A DNA stretch of 64,000 nt from Dakarella massiliensis (GCF_001182045.1 NZ_CVTY01000007.1:682001-746000), one strand, 5' to 3'; positions 47,881 through 56,995 are shown, counted from the first letter of the stretch. Program-made: numbers and translations. Notes: generated from the letters alone by a model not told the origin.

Positions 47881-49272
47881 TCAAAGCGTGAACAGGAAAA
47901 CGATGATCTGATGCGCGATCAGCCCCACGATGCAGGGGACGGAGGCACGCTTGACAAGTTCAAGCGGATTCATCTTAAGCATCGCGGCGATGGCCACCAC
48001 TACACCGGCGACCGGAGACAGAGGCCTGGCAATGGTCGAAGCCTGATGCATCGGCAGCACTAGCGCCACAGGATTGACCCCCATGTCCTTTGCGATCTTC
48101 GGCACCATCTCGACGATCGGATAGAAGGAAGCGCCGTTGCTGCCCGCAATGATCGCTACAGCGGTGGTGATGAGGACAAAGAGGATGGACATGCCCAATA
48201 CGCCAAAGCCTGCGGTGTTGGCAAGCCCCACAATCGCGTCGAGCATGCCGAGGGACTTGAAGCCCTGGGCGAATACGCCGGCCGCAATCACGAGCGAGAC
48301 GACGCCCGACATGGAGCGGCCCATCGCCTGCAGGAACACTTTGCAGCCCGCGCTGATCTTGTCAAAGCTGAATTTCCAGCGGAAGGTCTCGATCACCATG
48401 CCGATGATCACGCACAGGAACATGAGCGTGATGATGTCGAGCTTGATACTGCTCACGACATAGGGCGAAAACACCACCACGAGGATCATAGGCAGGAACG
48501 GAAGAATCGCGTAGAACTTCGGAGCGTCGACCATCGGCTTCTTGATCGCCTCATCAAACACGAGCGCCTCCCCCTTGTGCTCGGCACAGTTCCAGTCCTC
48601 CCTGCGATCCAGGTAGCTCTGCCAAAAAAAGTGCGCCACCGCCATGATGGCGATCACCGGCAGCCCTGCTGGAATCTTGTAGAAAAAGACATAGTCGAGG
48701 ATCGTCAGCGAACAGGCCTTGGACGCCGCGGCGGTCGAGCCCCCAATCAGCACGAGGGAAACGGCCCCGGAGGTCACGAAAATGGCACCGATCGCTTTTT
48801 TGTTCAGGCCGATCGCCACAAGGGCCGGTCCCATGAGCGCCATGCACAGCACCCCTAGGCCGACGGCCGACGTGATCACCATGGAAACGGCCTTGCCCAG
48901 CAGGAAGCCCACCACAAGGACCATGTACGGGTTCCTGAAAAGGGAAAGTGGCTTGATCGCAATCCGCACGAATGCGTCATTCGCACCAATATGGGTCATG
49001 TAGGAAGCGAAACCCACCATCGCCATAATGAGCAGGCCCAGGCTCGAGAGCCTATTGGAGAACATGTAGCGGATGAACTCCACGACATTGAAGATGTCGC
49101 TGCCAGTCGGAACCGCGCCTTTCTTGGGCAGGAAAGTTCCTATGTCAAAGACCGCGGCGCACAGCAACATGAACGCGCCGCTCGCAAACAGCACGAGCGG
49201 GGCATACTTGCCCCTCAGGATGGCCCAACCCACGACAACCAGAGTGGCACAGCCGATTGCAATGCCCAACAT
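47881..49272 (-). CDS. dcuC: DcuC family C4-dicarboxylate transporter
   Basis: A 463-residue inner-membrane carrier with about twelve helices. It is closely related to E. coli DcuC: SYMTHIGAND, AHFFWQSYLDRRE, AAGVFAQG and SPVAGVVVAIAAM near the C-terminus are shared almost exactly. DcuC exports succinate under anaerobic conditions, while related carriers move other organic acids. The start at 49272 has AAGGAG. The open frame extends 38 codons further upstream but that part is not hydrophobic-leader-like. First gene of the dcuC-peptidase-porin operon, divergent from the pseudopeptidase. Confidence 0.92.
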   Translation of the reverse strand: MLGIAIGCATLVVVGWAILRGKYAPLVLFASGAFMLLCAAVFDIGTFLPKKGAVPTGSDIFNVVEFIRYMFSNRLSSLGLLIMAMVGFASYMTHIGANDAFVRIAIKPLSLFRNPYMVLVVGFLLGKAVSMVITSAVGLGVLCMALMGPALVAIGLNKKAIGAIFVTSGAVSLVLIGGSTAAASKACSLTILDYVFFYKIPAGLPVIAIMAVAHFFWQSYLDRREDWNCAEHKGEALVFDEAIKKPMVDAPKFYAILPFLPMILVVVFSPYVVSSIKLDIITLMFLCVIIGMVIETFRWKFSFDKISAGCKVFLQAMGRSMSGVVSLVIAAGVFAQGFKSLGMLDAIVGLANTAGFGVLGMSILFVLITTAVAIIAGSNGASFYPIVEMVPKIAKDMGVNPVALVLPMHQASTIARPLSPVAGVVVAIAAMLKMNPLELVKRASVPCIVGLIAHQIIVFLFTL

Positions 49273-49587
49273 GATTATCTCCTTAAAAAAATAGACAAAG
49301 TCCATTTTGGGGAGTCTGACGGCTGCAGTAAAGATGAAAACGGGTTTATTTAAGGTTTTATGGGATAAACTCTTAAGTATTTTCACCTATTTATGAGAAA
49401 ATAACGATGAGCCGATCAGGAAAAACGGCCATAATTCGGATTGAATATTAGTATTAACCTTAATGGTATAAGTAATAACTCTTAGTTAAGCGCATTCCCT
49501 AATTCCTCAGCCGGCTTTCAGTGGGAGAATTTTTCGAAACGGCAGGTTCAGGTCTTCAGATAGAAACTCTTCGGTGGCAGTCATAGA
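49273..49587. other. AT-rich divergent promoter region, dcuC versus pseudopeptidase
   Basis: This 315-bp stretch is clearly more A+T-rich than the genes around it. It contains an imperfect palindrome ATTAACCTTAAT near 49453-49464 followed by TATAAG, a plausible -10 for the plus-strand gene. A LysR-type binding site is possible, but no classical T-N11-A repeat could be fixed by eye. No FNR box (TTGAT-N4-ATCAA) was found. Confidence 0.5.
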
Positions 49588-51387
49588 ATGGACGGAAAAT
49601 ACGCAGAGCCGCTCCCCTGTTGGGACAAAGATGGGATTTTTGATGTGTCCGGAGGAGAATTCCAGTCGGGGAAGGAGAGGCTCGCAGCGCTGTGTGCGAT
49701 GGCCGACGCGCTTTCCGGTCTTAGGGCGGGCGGCCCCACGCTCGAGGAGCTTGCGCGCGTGGTCGATGAGGCCCGGGAGCTAGTCTGGACGCTGCTCACA
49801 GCCACGCGCGGAGCGCTGAGCCTCTCCTCTTCGGACGTGCGTGCGTCAGCCGAGCGCCACGAGCTACTGCGCCTTTCGGAACAGGTTGAACGGGCCGCCT
49901 CGCTATGCCGGGACAAGCTGAGGTTGCTGCCAGCCAGCTCCGCCGAACTGGCGAAACCCGAAATCCGAGCTCAGCTCAATGCCTTTGCCCTTCCCGATCC
50001 GTTCTACGCTGAGCGCAACACGCTTCGAGGCCGGGTCTACGAACCTCTGTCGGCGCTCCACCGCCAGCTGTGCAACCGCATGATCCTGAAACTTGACTCG
50101 GAGACGTCAGGCGAGGTCCCAAGACGCTTTAGCTTCTCCCAGGCCCTTTCGATTCTCAAAAACTCAAATGACCCGAGGCTGCGCAAGGCAATCTTCTGCT
50201 CGATGAACGCTTGGATCGCAGAGCGCGGAGAGCTTTTCGCCGACCTGCAGAGCGCGGTCGAAGGTTGCCGCAAGGAAGCGGCCACCCAGTCCGGACTCTC
50301 AAACTTCGGCTACATGTTCCGCACCGAGCACATCACCCCCGAGACGTATTCGGCGCTGTTTTCTGCTATCCGTGGAGCACTGCCGAAGCTGCGCCGCACG
50401 GTCTCACTGCGCGCCCCGGTGTTCGGACAACCTCGACTGCATACGAGCCTACTCTTTGCCCCGCCTCCGCCCGGCTACTTAGGAAAGGCCTTCGCGCGAG
50501 GAGCCAATAGCATCATGACTCTGCCAGGGCTGCTACGCGCAATCCGCTCGGCCCTCACACCTATCATCCCCTTTTTCGACCAGTTCGTCTCCGACGAGCT
50601 CGAGCATCACTGGATCGAAACCCGCCGCTTTTCAAACCGCGCAGGCGGCGGGTGGTGCGACAACCTGCCCACGCTGGGGGCGGTCGCAGTCTTCACCGAT
50701 GTCTCTCCGGGCATGCCCTCGGCTTTCTGGCTGTCGCACCTACTCGGCGTAGCAGGGCTACATCGGCTGCTGATGAGGGCTCCCATGCCACTACGGTGCG
50801 TTCCCCTCACAGTCGTGGAAACCGCAGGAATGCTGGTAGTCACGGCGCTCGAAAAACACTTCTACAGCCACTTCAGCGGCGGCTCCTCGGAACGCGCAGC
50901 GCTCTGGTTTTCGATGATGACGCTCACCAACGAGCTAATCACTCTGCCCTTCCGGCACGAACTCGCCAAGCGCATCCAGGCCGAACTTGGAAAGCGTAAG
51001 CTCGCTGCCAGAGACTTCAACCACCTCACCGAGGAGATTTGGAAGGCATTCTTTGCAGACACTACACAGAACTTTGATGAATATATCTGGGCCTACAAGC
51101 GCCATTTTTATATGATGAGGCCCTTCTACGACTTCCAGTACACTTTCGGCTTTCTCGTTTCCCGGCAGCTTCTGGCGCAGCTTGCTGAATCTGGCGACGG
51201 AACTCTCTATGAGCACTTTTTTCTCGCGCTCGCGCATCAGCCCTGGGAGGAAGTCTGTAGCCAGTACCTGCAGAAAGATATCCGTAGCCCCTCCTTCTGG
51301 GAGGAAGCCATCGTCCTCGCTACCGAGCCCCTAAGACGGCTCGAGGCCTCTCCCAGACTCCTCGCCTACTTCCAGAACCAGCTCTGA
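49588..51387 (+). CDS. M3-like pseudopeptidase with destroyed HExxH motif
   Basis: A 599-residue relative of the M3 peptidase at 46032-47861. Landmarks align along the length: TYSALFSAIRGALPKLRRTVSLRAP against GLEAMFSAIRARLDDVRACVTLRAP, HHWIETRRFSNRAGGGW against RWIDAKPSNRKIGGAF, and the C-terminal FDEYIWAYKRHFYMM. The zinc motif HEMGH is replaced by HLLGV (384-388), losing the catalytic Glu and second His, while Glu411 remains at the third-ligand position. The full-length frame without stops argues for a maintained non-catalytic role rather than decay. It could be a regulator or partner of the active enzyme. Confidence 0.85.
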   Translation: MDGKYAEPLPCWDKDGIFDVSGGEFQSGKERLAALCAMADALSGLRAGGPTLEELARVVDEARELVWTLLTATRGALSLSSSDVRASAERHELLRLSEQVERAASLCRDKLRLLPASSAELAKPEIRAQLNAFALPDPFYAERNTLRGRVYEPLSALHRQLCNRMILKLDSETSGEVPRRFSFSQALSILKNSNDPRLRKAIFCSMNAWIAERGELFADLQSAVEGCRKEAATQSGLSNFGYMFRTEHITPETYSALFSAIRGALPKLRRTVSLRAPVFGQPRLHTSLLFAPPPPGYLGKAFARGANSIMTLPGLLRAIRSALTPIIPFFDQFVSDELEHHWIETRRFSNRAGGGWCDNLPTLGAVAVFTDVSPGMPSAFWLSHLLGVAGLHRLLMRAPMPLRCVPLTVVETAGMLVVTALEKHFYSHFSGGSSERAALWFSMMTLTNELITLPFRHELAKRIQAELGKRKLAARDFNHLTEEIWKAFFADTTQNFDEYIWAYKRHFYMMRPFYDFQYTFGFLVSRQLLAQLAESGDGTLYEHFFLALAHQPWEEVCSQYLQKDIRSPSFWEEAIVLATEPLRRLEASPRLLAYFQNQL

Positions 51388-51772
51388 GGGACCACTCCGA
51401 ACAAATTCCCGCAGAGGCCTTAAGATGATACTTCTGCACCCGCCCGTCGCCTCCCCATGCTGAGAAAAATTCCCCTGGAGTTTCTTCTGCCTGTCTCATC
51501 CTGCGCTCCTTTCATCGATGACTTCACCATCGTGGTCACCAGCCTCTACCTATTCGATCTGCAGTAGGGCCTGGATGATTTTTCCTGGGCGACGACTGCC
51601 CCACCGCACAGCCCTTCCCTGCTGAGCAGCTGACCACGAAGCAGCAGAGCCAGGAGCTGACCGGCATGATGATGGTTTGGTACACGGAGTCGCTCGCTAC
51701 CGTGATCACAGATGTTCTTCTTCTCATGGAGCACTCCTGCTACCTCCTGATGCCCGTCACCTCTTTCCTACG
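51388..51772. other. Non-coding junction region behind the pseudopeptidase
   Basis: Only short broken frames occur. A 36-codon frame from 51457 (MLRKIPLEFLLP..., stop near 51565) looks membrane-like but is not recognised. No terminator with a clear U-tract follows the pseudopeptidase. The homology to the efflux gene begins at about 51773. Confidence 0.5.
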
Positions 51773-52113
51773 CCTGCGGCAAGCGAAAAAACCGCGGGAG
51801 CGCTTACCGATGCCCGGGCGGAGGCTGAGTCTGTTCTCCGCCTTGACATGAGAACCGCGTGGCTCACCTGGGAAGAAACAGAGTCGCGGCTCAGCGCTGC
51901 CAAATCCTCTCTCCGGTTCGCGGAAGAGAATCTCCGCGTAACTTCGGAACGCTATGACGCGGGACTTGCCCCGCACACCGAGGTGCTTGACGCCGAATCC
52001 TTGCGGTCCGCAGCTGAAGCGAGAGTTGTCCACGCGGCTTCAGAACGCATCCGCGCATGGCTCCGTCCGCATCAGGAAAAAAATCACCCACTCGGTCTGA
52101 ACGCGCTCTGAGC
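51773..52113 (+). pseudogene. Truncated second copy of the TolC-type efflux gene, 3' end only
   Basis: From SEKTAGALTDARAEAESV to the stop, about 105 codons align with the end of the intact gene at 42316-43620. Most nucleotide differences are synonymous: only about eight residues differ in the first 86. The last dozen codons differ by a small insertion, changing the C-terminus. There is no start codon or 5' part. Homology continues past the stop into the terminator. It is a remnant of a once-functional homologue. Confidence 0.88.
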
Positions 52114-52366
52114 CATTTAAAGCCTGTTTCAACTATCTCGCAAAAGCGCCGGAGTTTCCCCAGCGCTTTTTTCTGCCTCCGACACTGGAAAAAAACAACA
52201 GATCGACTTTTTCCCTGGCAAAAGTCAGCCGTGACAGAAAAACGAAAAAAATCCCTATCAGAGCGTTCAGCCTTGACAAGGCACCGTGTTTTCTTCCAGA
52301 TAGCAAAAAAGCCAGAAAATCATCAAATCTTCTGGCCTTTCCCACGTTTCCGTGTAGTATTTTAGT
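52114..52366. other. Spacer between efflux remnant and tRNA-Gln
   Basis: The first part is homologous to 43621-43668 and carries the complete terminator at 52142-52170. The remainder is non-coding, with a weak inverted repeat (AGCCAGAAAATCA / TCTTCTGGCCTTTC) around 52311-52342 close to the 3' end of the tRNA gene. Confidence 0.5.
52142..52170 (+). terminator. Terminator of the efflux gene copy
   Basis: AAAAGCGC / GCGCTTTT with a 13-nt loop is followed by TT. The intact operon retains only the left arm (to 43668), so this is the original terminator preserved at the remnant. Confidence 0.85.
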
Positions 52367-52443
52367 TGGCGGGGGTGGTAGGACTCGAACCTACGGATAT
52401 CGGATTCAGAATCCGATGCCTTAACCAACTTGGCGACACCCCT
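52367..52443 (-). tRNA. tRNA-Gln (anticodon CTG)
   Basis: A 77-nt cloverleaf with encoded CCA. The anticodon loop TTCTGAA gives CTG, and the T-arm is GTAGG-TTCGAGT-CCTAC. The first acceptor position is an unpaired A-C, in line with the weak first pair typical of tRNA-Gln. Confidence 0.93.
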
Positions 52444-52518
52444 GTCTTTTTAAGCACCGGTCGCTCACGCTTCCGACACTCCCTAACCGGCGTTCCTTGC
52501 GGAACACTCAGTTAAAAC

Positions 52519-52603
52519 TGGTGCGGTCGATGAGAGTCGAACTCATATGGATTTCTCCGCCACCCCCTCAAAGTGGTGCGTCTACCAATTTCGCCACGAC
52601 CGC
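52519..52603 (-). tRNA. tRNA-Leu (anticodon GAG)
   Basis: An 85-nt class II tRNA with long variable arm and encoded CCA. Acceptor arms are GCGGTCG / CGACCGC, and the anticodon loop TTGAGGG gives GAG. It follows secG, as in other Burkholderiales, where it usually precedes nuoA. Confidence 0.95.
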
Positions 52604-52662
52604 ATTAGATTGTTAATACGTTTTGCGCTGTTTTGTTTTGCGCGTCACGTAGGATTGTTATT

Positions 52663-53127
52663 TTACCTAGGAATTTCGTTTTGGGAAGGGGTGGTAGGGT
52701 TATTCCTAGTATCAGCCGTATTGGAGGCAGCCGGAGCCGGGGCAGCAGCGCCCGAAGCCGCCGGAGCGGACGGGGCAGCAGCGGGGGCAGACGGAGCCGC
52801 GGCCGGAGCAGACACGTCAGCCGGAACGGAGGACAGCGTGCCGAGCACGCCGCCGTTATCGCTCGCCTGGCGGGCATTGTGATGCGCGAAAGCGCCGGAA
52901 CCGATCGTGATCGCGATCGTGGACAGGAAGAACACCGCGCCGATGATCCAGGTCATCTTCGACAGGAAGCTGCCGGAACCGGCGGCGCCGAAGATCGAGC
53001 CCGAAGCGCCGGAACCGAAGGCGGCGCCGAGATCAGCGCCCTTGCCGTGCTGCAGCAGCACGAGAACGATCAGGGCAATGGCGGAAAGCACCTGTACGAC
53101 CAGGCCAATGCTCATTAATAAGGACAT
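52663..53127 (-). CDS. secG: Preprotein translocase subunit SecG
   Basis: SecG is the small accessory subunit of the SecYEG channel. The start MSLLMSIGLVVQVL at 53127 gives 154 residues. Two membrane helices flank the conserved loop LLQHGKGADLGAAFGSGASGS. The C-terminal third is low-complexity Ala/Pro/Ser, common in betaproteobacterial SecG and accounting for the excess over E. coli (110). It lies 23 bp after tpiA. Confidence 0.97.
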   Translation of the reverse strand: MSLLMSIGLVVQVLSAIALIVLVLLQHGKGADLGAAFGSGASGSIFGAAGSGSFLSKMTWIIGAVFFLSTIAITIGSGAFAHHNARQASDNGGVLGTLSSVPADVSAPAAAPSAPAAAPSAPAASGAAAPAPAASNTADTRNNPTTPSQNEIPR

Positions 53128-53150
53128 TCTTTTTCCTCTATAAACCGATA

Positions 53151-53924
53151 TCACCGCACTGCGGCGCAAATCCGATAAAAGTTCCCTGCGTCGAGCGACG
53201 CCCCGCCTACCAGGGCGCCGTCCACATCAGGCAGAGCGATGATCTCTGCAGCGTTTTGGGGCTTCACGCTCCCGCCGTAAAGAATGCGGATCGCTCCGCC
53301 CTTCACAGGGTCTGCTTCCTCGAGCGCGCCGCGGATCACGGCATGCACGGGTTCAATCTGGTCAGTGCCCGCCGCGACGCCGGTCCCGATCGCCCAGAGG
53401 GGCTCATAGGCCACGGCGCCCGCTTCGAGCGCTTCAATTCCTGCAACAGAAAGGACTGCGGCGATCTGTCTCAGAACGACTTCACGGGTACGGCCCGCGT
53501 TCCGTTCCTCGAGCGTTTCGCCCACGCAGAGAATCGGATGAAGCCCGGCGTCATACGCCGCCTTCACTTTCTCTGCCACGCGTTCGTCCGTTTCGCCGTA
53601 AAGCGTCCGGCGCTCCGAATGCCCGACAATGCACCACCAGGCACAGAGGTCACGCAGCATATAGCCGCTCACCTCGCCTGTGAAGGCACCCGTGCCAACC
53701 CGGTCGCTCACGTCCTCGGCTCCGACATGGAATTCACCCGAGACGGGCTCCGAGTCAAGCTTCGGCGTGAACGCGAGAAGGTACGCCGACGGAACACAGA
53801 GCCCGCTTTCACAGCGGACCGCGTCCTTGCGGCAGAGCTCCCGGAACTCCCTCAGCCAGGCGTCTGACGACGCGAGGGAGCCGTTCATTTTCCAGTTTCC
53901 AACAACGAGCGGAATACGGCTCAT
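53151..53924 (-). CDS. tpiA: Triosephosphate isomerase
   Basis: TpiA interconverts dihydroxyacetone phosphate and glyceraldehyde 3-phosphate. The 257 residues contain VGNWKMNGS with Asn and catalytic Lys near the N-terminus, the electrophile His in VGHSERR, the catalytic Glu in AYEPLWAIGTG (including loop 6) and ILYGGSVKP. It forms the pair tpiA-secG. Confidence 0.98.
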   Translation of the reverse strand: MSRIPLVVGNWKMNGSLASSDAWLREFRELCRKDAVRCESGLCVPSAYLLAFTPKLDSEPVSGEFHVGAEDVSDRVGTGAFTGEVSGYMLRDLCAWWCIVGHSERRTLYGETDERVAEKVKAAYDAGLHPILCVGETLEERNAGRTREVVLRQIAAVLSVAGIEALEAGAVAYEPLWAIGTGVAAGTDQIEPVHAVIRGALEEADPVKGGAIRILYGGSVKPQNAAEIIALPDVDGALVGGASLDAGNFYRICAAVR

Positions 53925-54011
53925 AGTCTCCCGATCCTGTTTCAGAAAAGACTGAATATTTTACTTGAAGAAAGTTCTTTCGAACAACTGACGCAGATCA
54001 AGTGCTGAGAA

Positions 54012-54069
54012 AAGCCGGCCGTCACTCCGAAGGGCGTTTGCCGCCATTTCTGGAATAACGGACCGGCTT
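54012..54069 (-). terminator. pnp terminator region
   Basis: A stem AAGCCGG-CCGT / ACGG-A-CCGGCTT with a 35-nt loop is followed by TTTCTC on the minus strand. A second imperfect hairpin lies closer to pnp at about 54084-54112 (GAGGA...TCCTC with GGCT-TTTC-AGCC apex). Confidence 0.6.
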
Positions 54070-54143
54070 CGATCCTGAGCGGAGAGGAAGACGGCTTTTC
54101 AGCCCCCTCCTCTTCAGGCGTCAGATGTCAGACATCAGGGGCA

Positions 54144-56297
54144 TCAGGCCTGCTGAATGTCAGAGCCTTCCTGAGCGGCGCGCTTCTCATCATTGATGAG
54201 CGCCTTCATGGACAGACGCACGCGGCCCTTTTCGTCAGCCTCGATCACCTTCACGCGGACCTTCTGGCCTTCCTTCAGGTAATCGGTGACCTTGTCAACG
54301 TGGACATTCGCGATCTGCGAGATGTGGAGCAGACCGTCCTTGCCCGGGAGGAGCTGGACGATAGCGCCGAAGTCGAGAATGCGGGTGACCGTACCTTCGT
54401 AGATCTGGCCCACTTCGACTTCCGCCGCGATTTCCTCAATGCGGCGCTTCGCTTCTTCAGCCTTCGCGGTATCCGCGGACGAAATCGTCACGGTGCCGTC
54501 TTCCTCGACGTCGATCTTGCAGCCCGTTTCCTCAACGAGACCGCGGATCACGGAGCCGCCCTTGCCGATCACGTCACGGATCTTCTCCGGATTGATCTTC
54601 ACGGTGATCATGCGGGGAGCGTAGGTGGAAAGCTCACGCTTTTCGCTGCCGACCGCTTCCTTCATGAGGCCGAGGATGTGCATACGGCCATCGTGAGCCT
54701 GCGCGAGCGCGAGCTTCATGATGTCCTCAGTGATGCCGTCGATCTTGATATCCATCTGGAGGGCGGTCACGCCGTCTTCCGTACCGGCAACCTTGAAGTC
54801 CATGTCGCCGAGGTGGTCTTCGTCACCGAGAATGTCGGTGAGAATGGCGAACTTGTTGTCTTCCTTGATGAGGCCCATGGCCACACCGGCAACGAGGCCC
54901 TTCAGCGGAACGCCGGCGTCGATCATCGAGAGGCAGCCGCCGCAGACAGAAGCCTGGGAGGAGGAGCCGTTCGATTCGCAGATTTCAGACACGATACGGA
55001 TCGTGTACTGGAAGTCGTCGTAATCCGGGAGCACAGCGGCGAGAGCGCGCTTCGCGAGACGGCCGTGGCCGATTTCGCGGCGCTTCGGGGAGCCAATGCG
55101 GCCGGTTTCGCCCGTGGCAAACGGGGGCATGTTGTAGTGGAAGATGAAGCGATCGCGGCTCTCAGCGGTGAGGCCGTCGATGATCTGCTCATCCTGCTTC
55201 GTGCCGAGCGTCGTGAGGGCGAGAGACTGCGTTTCGCCGCGGGTGAAGAGCGCGGAACCGTGGGTGCGCGGAAGGACGCCCATGCGGATTTCGATCGGAC
55301 GCACCGTGCGGGTGTCGCGGCCGTCGATACGGGGCTCGCCGCGGAGAATACGGTCACGCACAAGGTGCGCTTCCATTTCAAACAGAATGCCGTCCACTTC
55401 GTTCTGATCGAACGTGGGTTCGGTGCCGGCGGCCTCAGCGTCCTTCTTCAGCGTCTCATGCACGAGCTCGTACACGGCGCGGATCTTCTCGGAACGGGGC
55501 TGCTTCTGGCGGATATCGTAGGCGGCCTTGAGACCGTCGAAAGCGAGTTCGCGGATACGGGCAATGAGAGCCTCGTTCTTCGCGGGCGGCTGCCAATCCC
55601 AGGCGGGCTTGCCGGCTTCTTCGACGAGGCTGTTGATCGCTTCGATCGCGACCTGCATCTGCTGGTGGCCGAAGCTCACAGCGCCGAGCATCACGTCTTC
55701 GGGTAGACGATCGGCTTCAGACTCCACCATCAGCACGGCGCGGGACGTACCGGCGACGACGAGGTCGAGCTTGGAATCCGCCATCTGGGAGACGTGCGGG
55801 TTGCAGACATACTGGCCATTGATGTAGCCAACGCGGCAGCCGGCGATCGGGCCCTTGAAGGGGATGCCGGAAATCTGCAGAGCGGCGGAAGCGCCGAGCA
55901 TGGCGGGGATGTCCGGATCCACTTCGGGGTCAGCGGACACGACCGTGCAGATCACCTGCACTTCGTTATAGAAGCCATCCGGGAAAAGCGGACGGATCGG
56001 ACGGTCGATCAGACGGGAGGTCAGCGTCTCGTGCTCAGACGGACGGCCTTCACGCTTGAAGAAGCCGCCGGGGAAACGGCCGGCCGCGTAAGCCTTCTCG
56101 ACATAGTCAACGGTGAGCGGGAAGAAGTCCTGGCCTTCCTTCGCTTCCTTCTTCGCAACAACAGTGGCGAGCACCACGGTGTCGCCCATCTGCACGACGC
56201 AGGCGCCGGAGGCCTGGCGGGCCACTTCACCGGTCGTGAGAGTAACGTCGTTGTCGCCGAAACGGAAAGTCCGGGAGACCTTATTGAACATTGTCAT
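54144..56297 (-). CDS. pnp: Polyribonucleotide nucleotidyltransferase
   Basis: PNPase degrades RNA phosphorolytically, acting alone or in the degradosome. The 717 residues comprise two RNase PH domains ([22 protein letters not shown] split around 80-100, and the second with [13 protein letters not shown] near 400), the alpha-helical linker, a KH domain ([15 protein letters not shown] near 565) and an S1 domain ([21 protein letters not shown]). The start follows AAGGA by 11 nt; MFNKV two codons further in is the alternative. The leader contains two hairpins. Confidence 0.98.
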   Translation of the reverse strand: MTMFNKVSRTFRFGDNDVTLTTGEVARQASGACVVQMGDTVVLATVVAKKEAKEGQDFFPLTVDYVEKAYAAGRFPGGFFKREGRPSEHETLTSRLIDRPIRPLFPDGFYNEVQVICTVVSADPEVDPDIPAMLGASAALQISGIPFKGPIAGCRVGYINGQYVCNPHVSQMADSKLDLVVAGTSRAVLMVESEADRLPEDVMLGAVSFGHQQMQVAIEAINSLVEEAGKPAWDWQPPAKNEALIARIRELAFDGLKAAYDIRQKQPRSEKIRAVYELVHETLKKDAEAAGTEPTFDQNEVDGILFEMEAHLVRDRILRGEPRIDGRDTRTVRPIEIRMGVLPRTHGSALFTRGETQSLALTTLGTKQDEQIIDGLTAESRDRFIFHYNMPPFATGETGRIGSPKRREIGHGRLAKRALAAVLPDYDDFQYTIRIVSEICESNGSSSQASVCGGCLSMIDAGVPLKGLVAGVAMGLIKEDNKFAILTDILGDEDHLGDMDFKVAGTEDGVTALQMDIKIDGITEDIMKLALAQAHDGRMHILGLMKEAVGSEKRELSTYAPRMITVKINPEKIRDVIGKGGSVIRGLVEETGCKIDVEEDGTVTISSADTAKAEEAKRRIEEIAAEVEVGQIYEGTVTRILDFGAIVQLLPGKDGLLHISQIANVHVDKVTDYLKEGQKVRVKVIEADEKGRVRLSMKALINDEKRAAQEGSDIQQA

Positions 56298-56393
56298 ATT
56301 GACTGTATTCCTTAAAGAAGTTTTCCTTTCTCTTGACAGGTCAGCCTATGTCGTGACGGCACGCTGCGGCATGGATTCCCTCTTGGCCAGAGG

Positions 56394-56437
56394 TCCGGGG
56401 GCGTCCCCCCGGATGTCCTTCAGACACTTTCTGAAGG
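56394..56437 (-). promoter_or_regulatory. Double hairpin in the pnp leader
   Basis: Two perfect 8-bp stems lie 4 nt apart: TCCGGGGG / CCCCCGGA at 56394-56413 and CCTTCAGA / TCTGAAGG at 56417-56437. In E. coli, RNase III cleaves a stem in the pnp leader and PNPase then represses its own mRNA. A similar role is plausible here. Confidence 0.55.
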
Positions 56438-56506
56438 GATCCATGTCGCAACGCGCGAAGCCATCAGCGCCTGCCGGATAAGAAAAACACTTTTATTAAA
56501 AGAAAA

Positions 56507-56545
56507 CTGCGGCCCGCTCAGGTAAAAACTTGAGCAGAACCGCAG
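56507..56545 (-). terminator. rpsO terminator
   Basis: CTGCGG / CCGCAG with an inner GCTCA / TGAGC closes an 10-nt loop and is followed by TTTTCTTTTAAT on the minus strand. It lies 28 nt after the rpsO stop, matching the rpsO terminator position known from E. coli. Confidence 0.9.
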
Positions 56546-56572
56546 CCATCGAACCATACTGCAGATGCAAAA

Positions 56573-56836
56573 TTACTTGCGCAGACCCAGAGAGTCGATC
56601 AGCTTGCGATAGCTCTCAATGTTGGTACGCTTCAGGTAATCGAGCAGCTTGCGGCGGCGGGACACCATCATGAGCAGGCCGCGGCGGGAGTGGAAGTCCT
56701 TCGCGTGGGTCTTGAAGTGCTCGGTCAGGCCATTGATACGGGCCGTGAGAAGAGCAACCTGAACCTCGGGAGAACCGCTGTCGCCTTCAGCGCGCTGATA
56801 CTGCTTGATGATTTCCTGCTTGTTGATTTCAGACAT
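56573..56836 (-). CDS. rpsO: 30S ribosomal protein S15
   Basis: S15 binds 16S rRNA helix 22 early in assembly. The 87 residues include [37 protein letters not shown] and [12 protein letters not shown], diagnostic for the family. It precedes pnp, the widely conserved order. Confidence 0.99.
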   Translation of the reverse strand: MSEINKQEIIKQYQRAEGDSGSPEVQVALLTARINGLTEHFKTHAKDFHSRRGLLMMVSRRRKLLDYLKRTNIESYRKLIDSLGLRK

Positions 56837-56995
56837 TTGTCTAACCTTAAAAAATAAAACGAGCGACTACAGGTGTTAGAACCTGCATCGTGGAAAGCGC
56901 TGATTGTAGCGCAAAAAGAAAGTTTCCGCAGAGAGCGGCGGGGCGTCTCTCTCCTTCTTCCCGCCCCGCTCGCTGACGCGGAAACCCTGCTTCTC

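Noticed and set aside
52367..52603. tRNA genes as the integration site of a mobile island
   Set aside because: No integrase is present and no duplicated tRNA 3' end is found on the far side; the segment is bounded by the efflux gene repeat instead.
54300..55706. 468-codon open frame opposite pnp
   Set aside because: Antisense shadow of PNPase.
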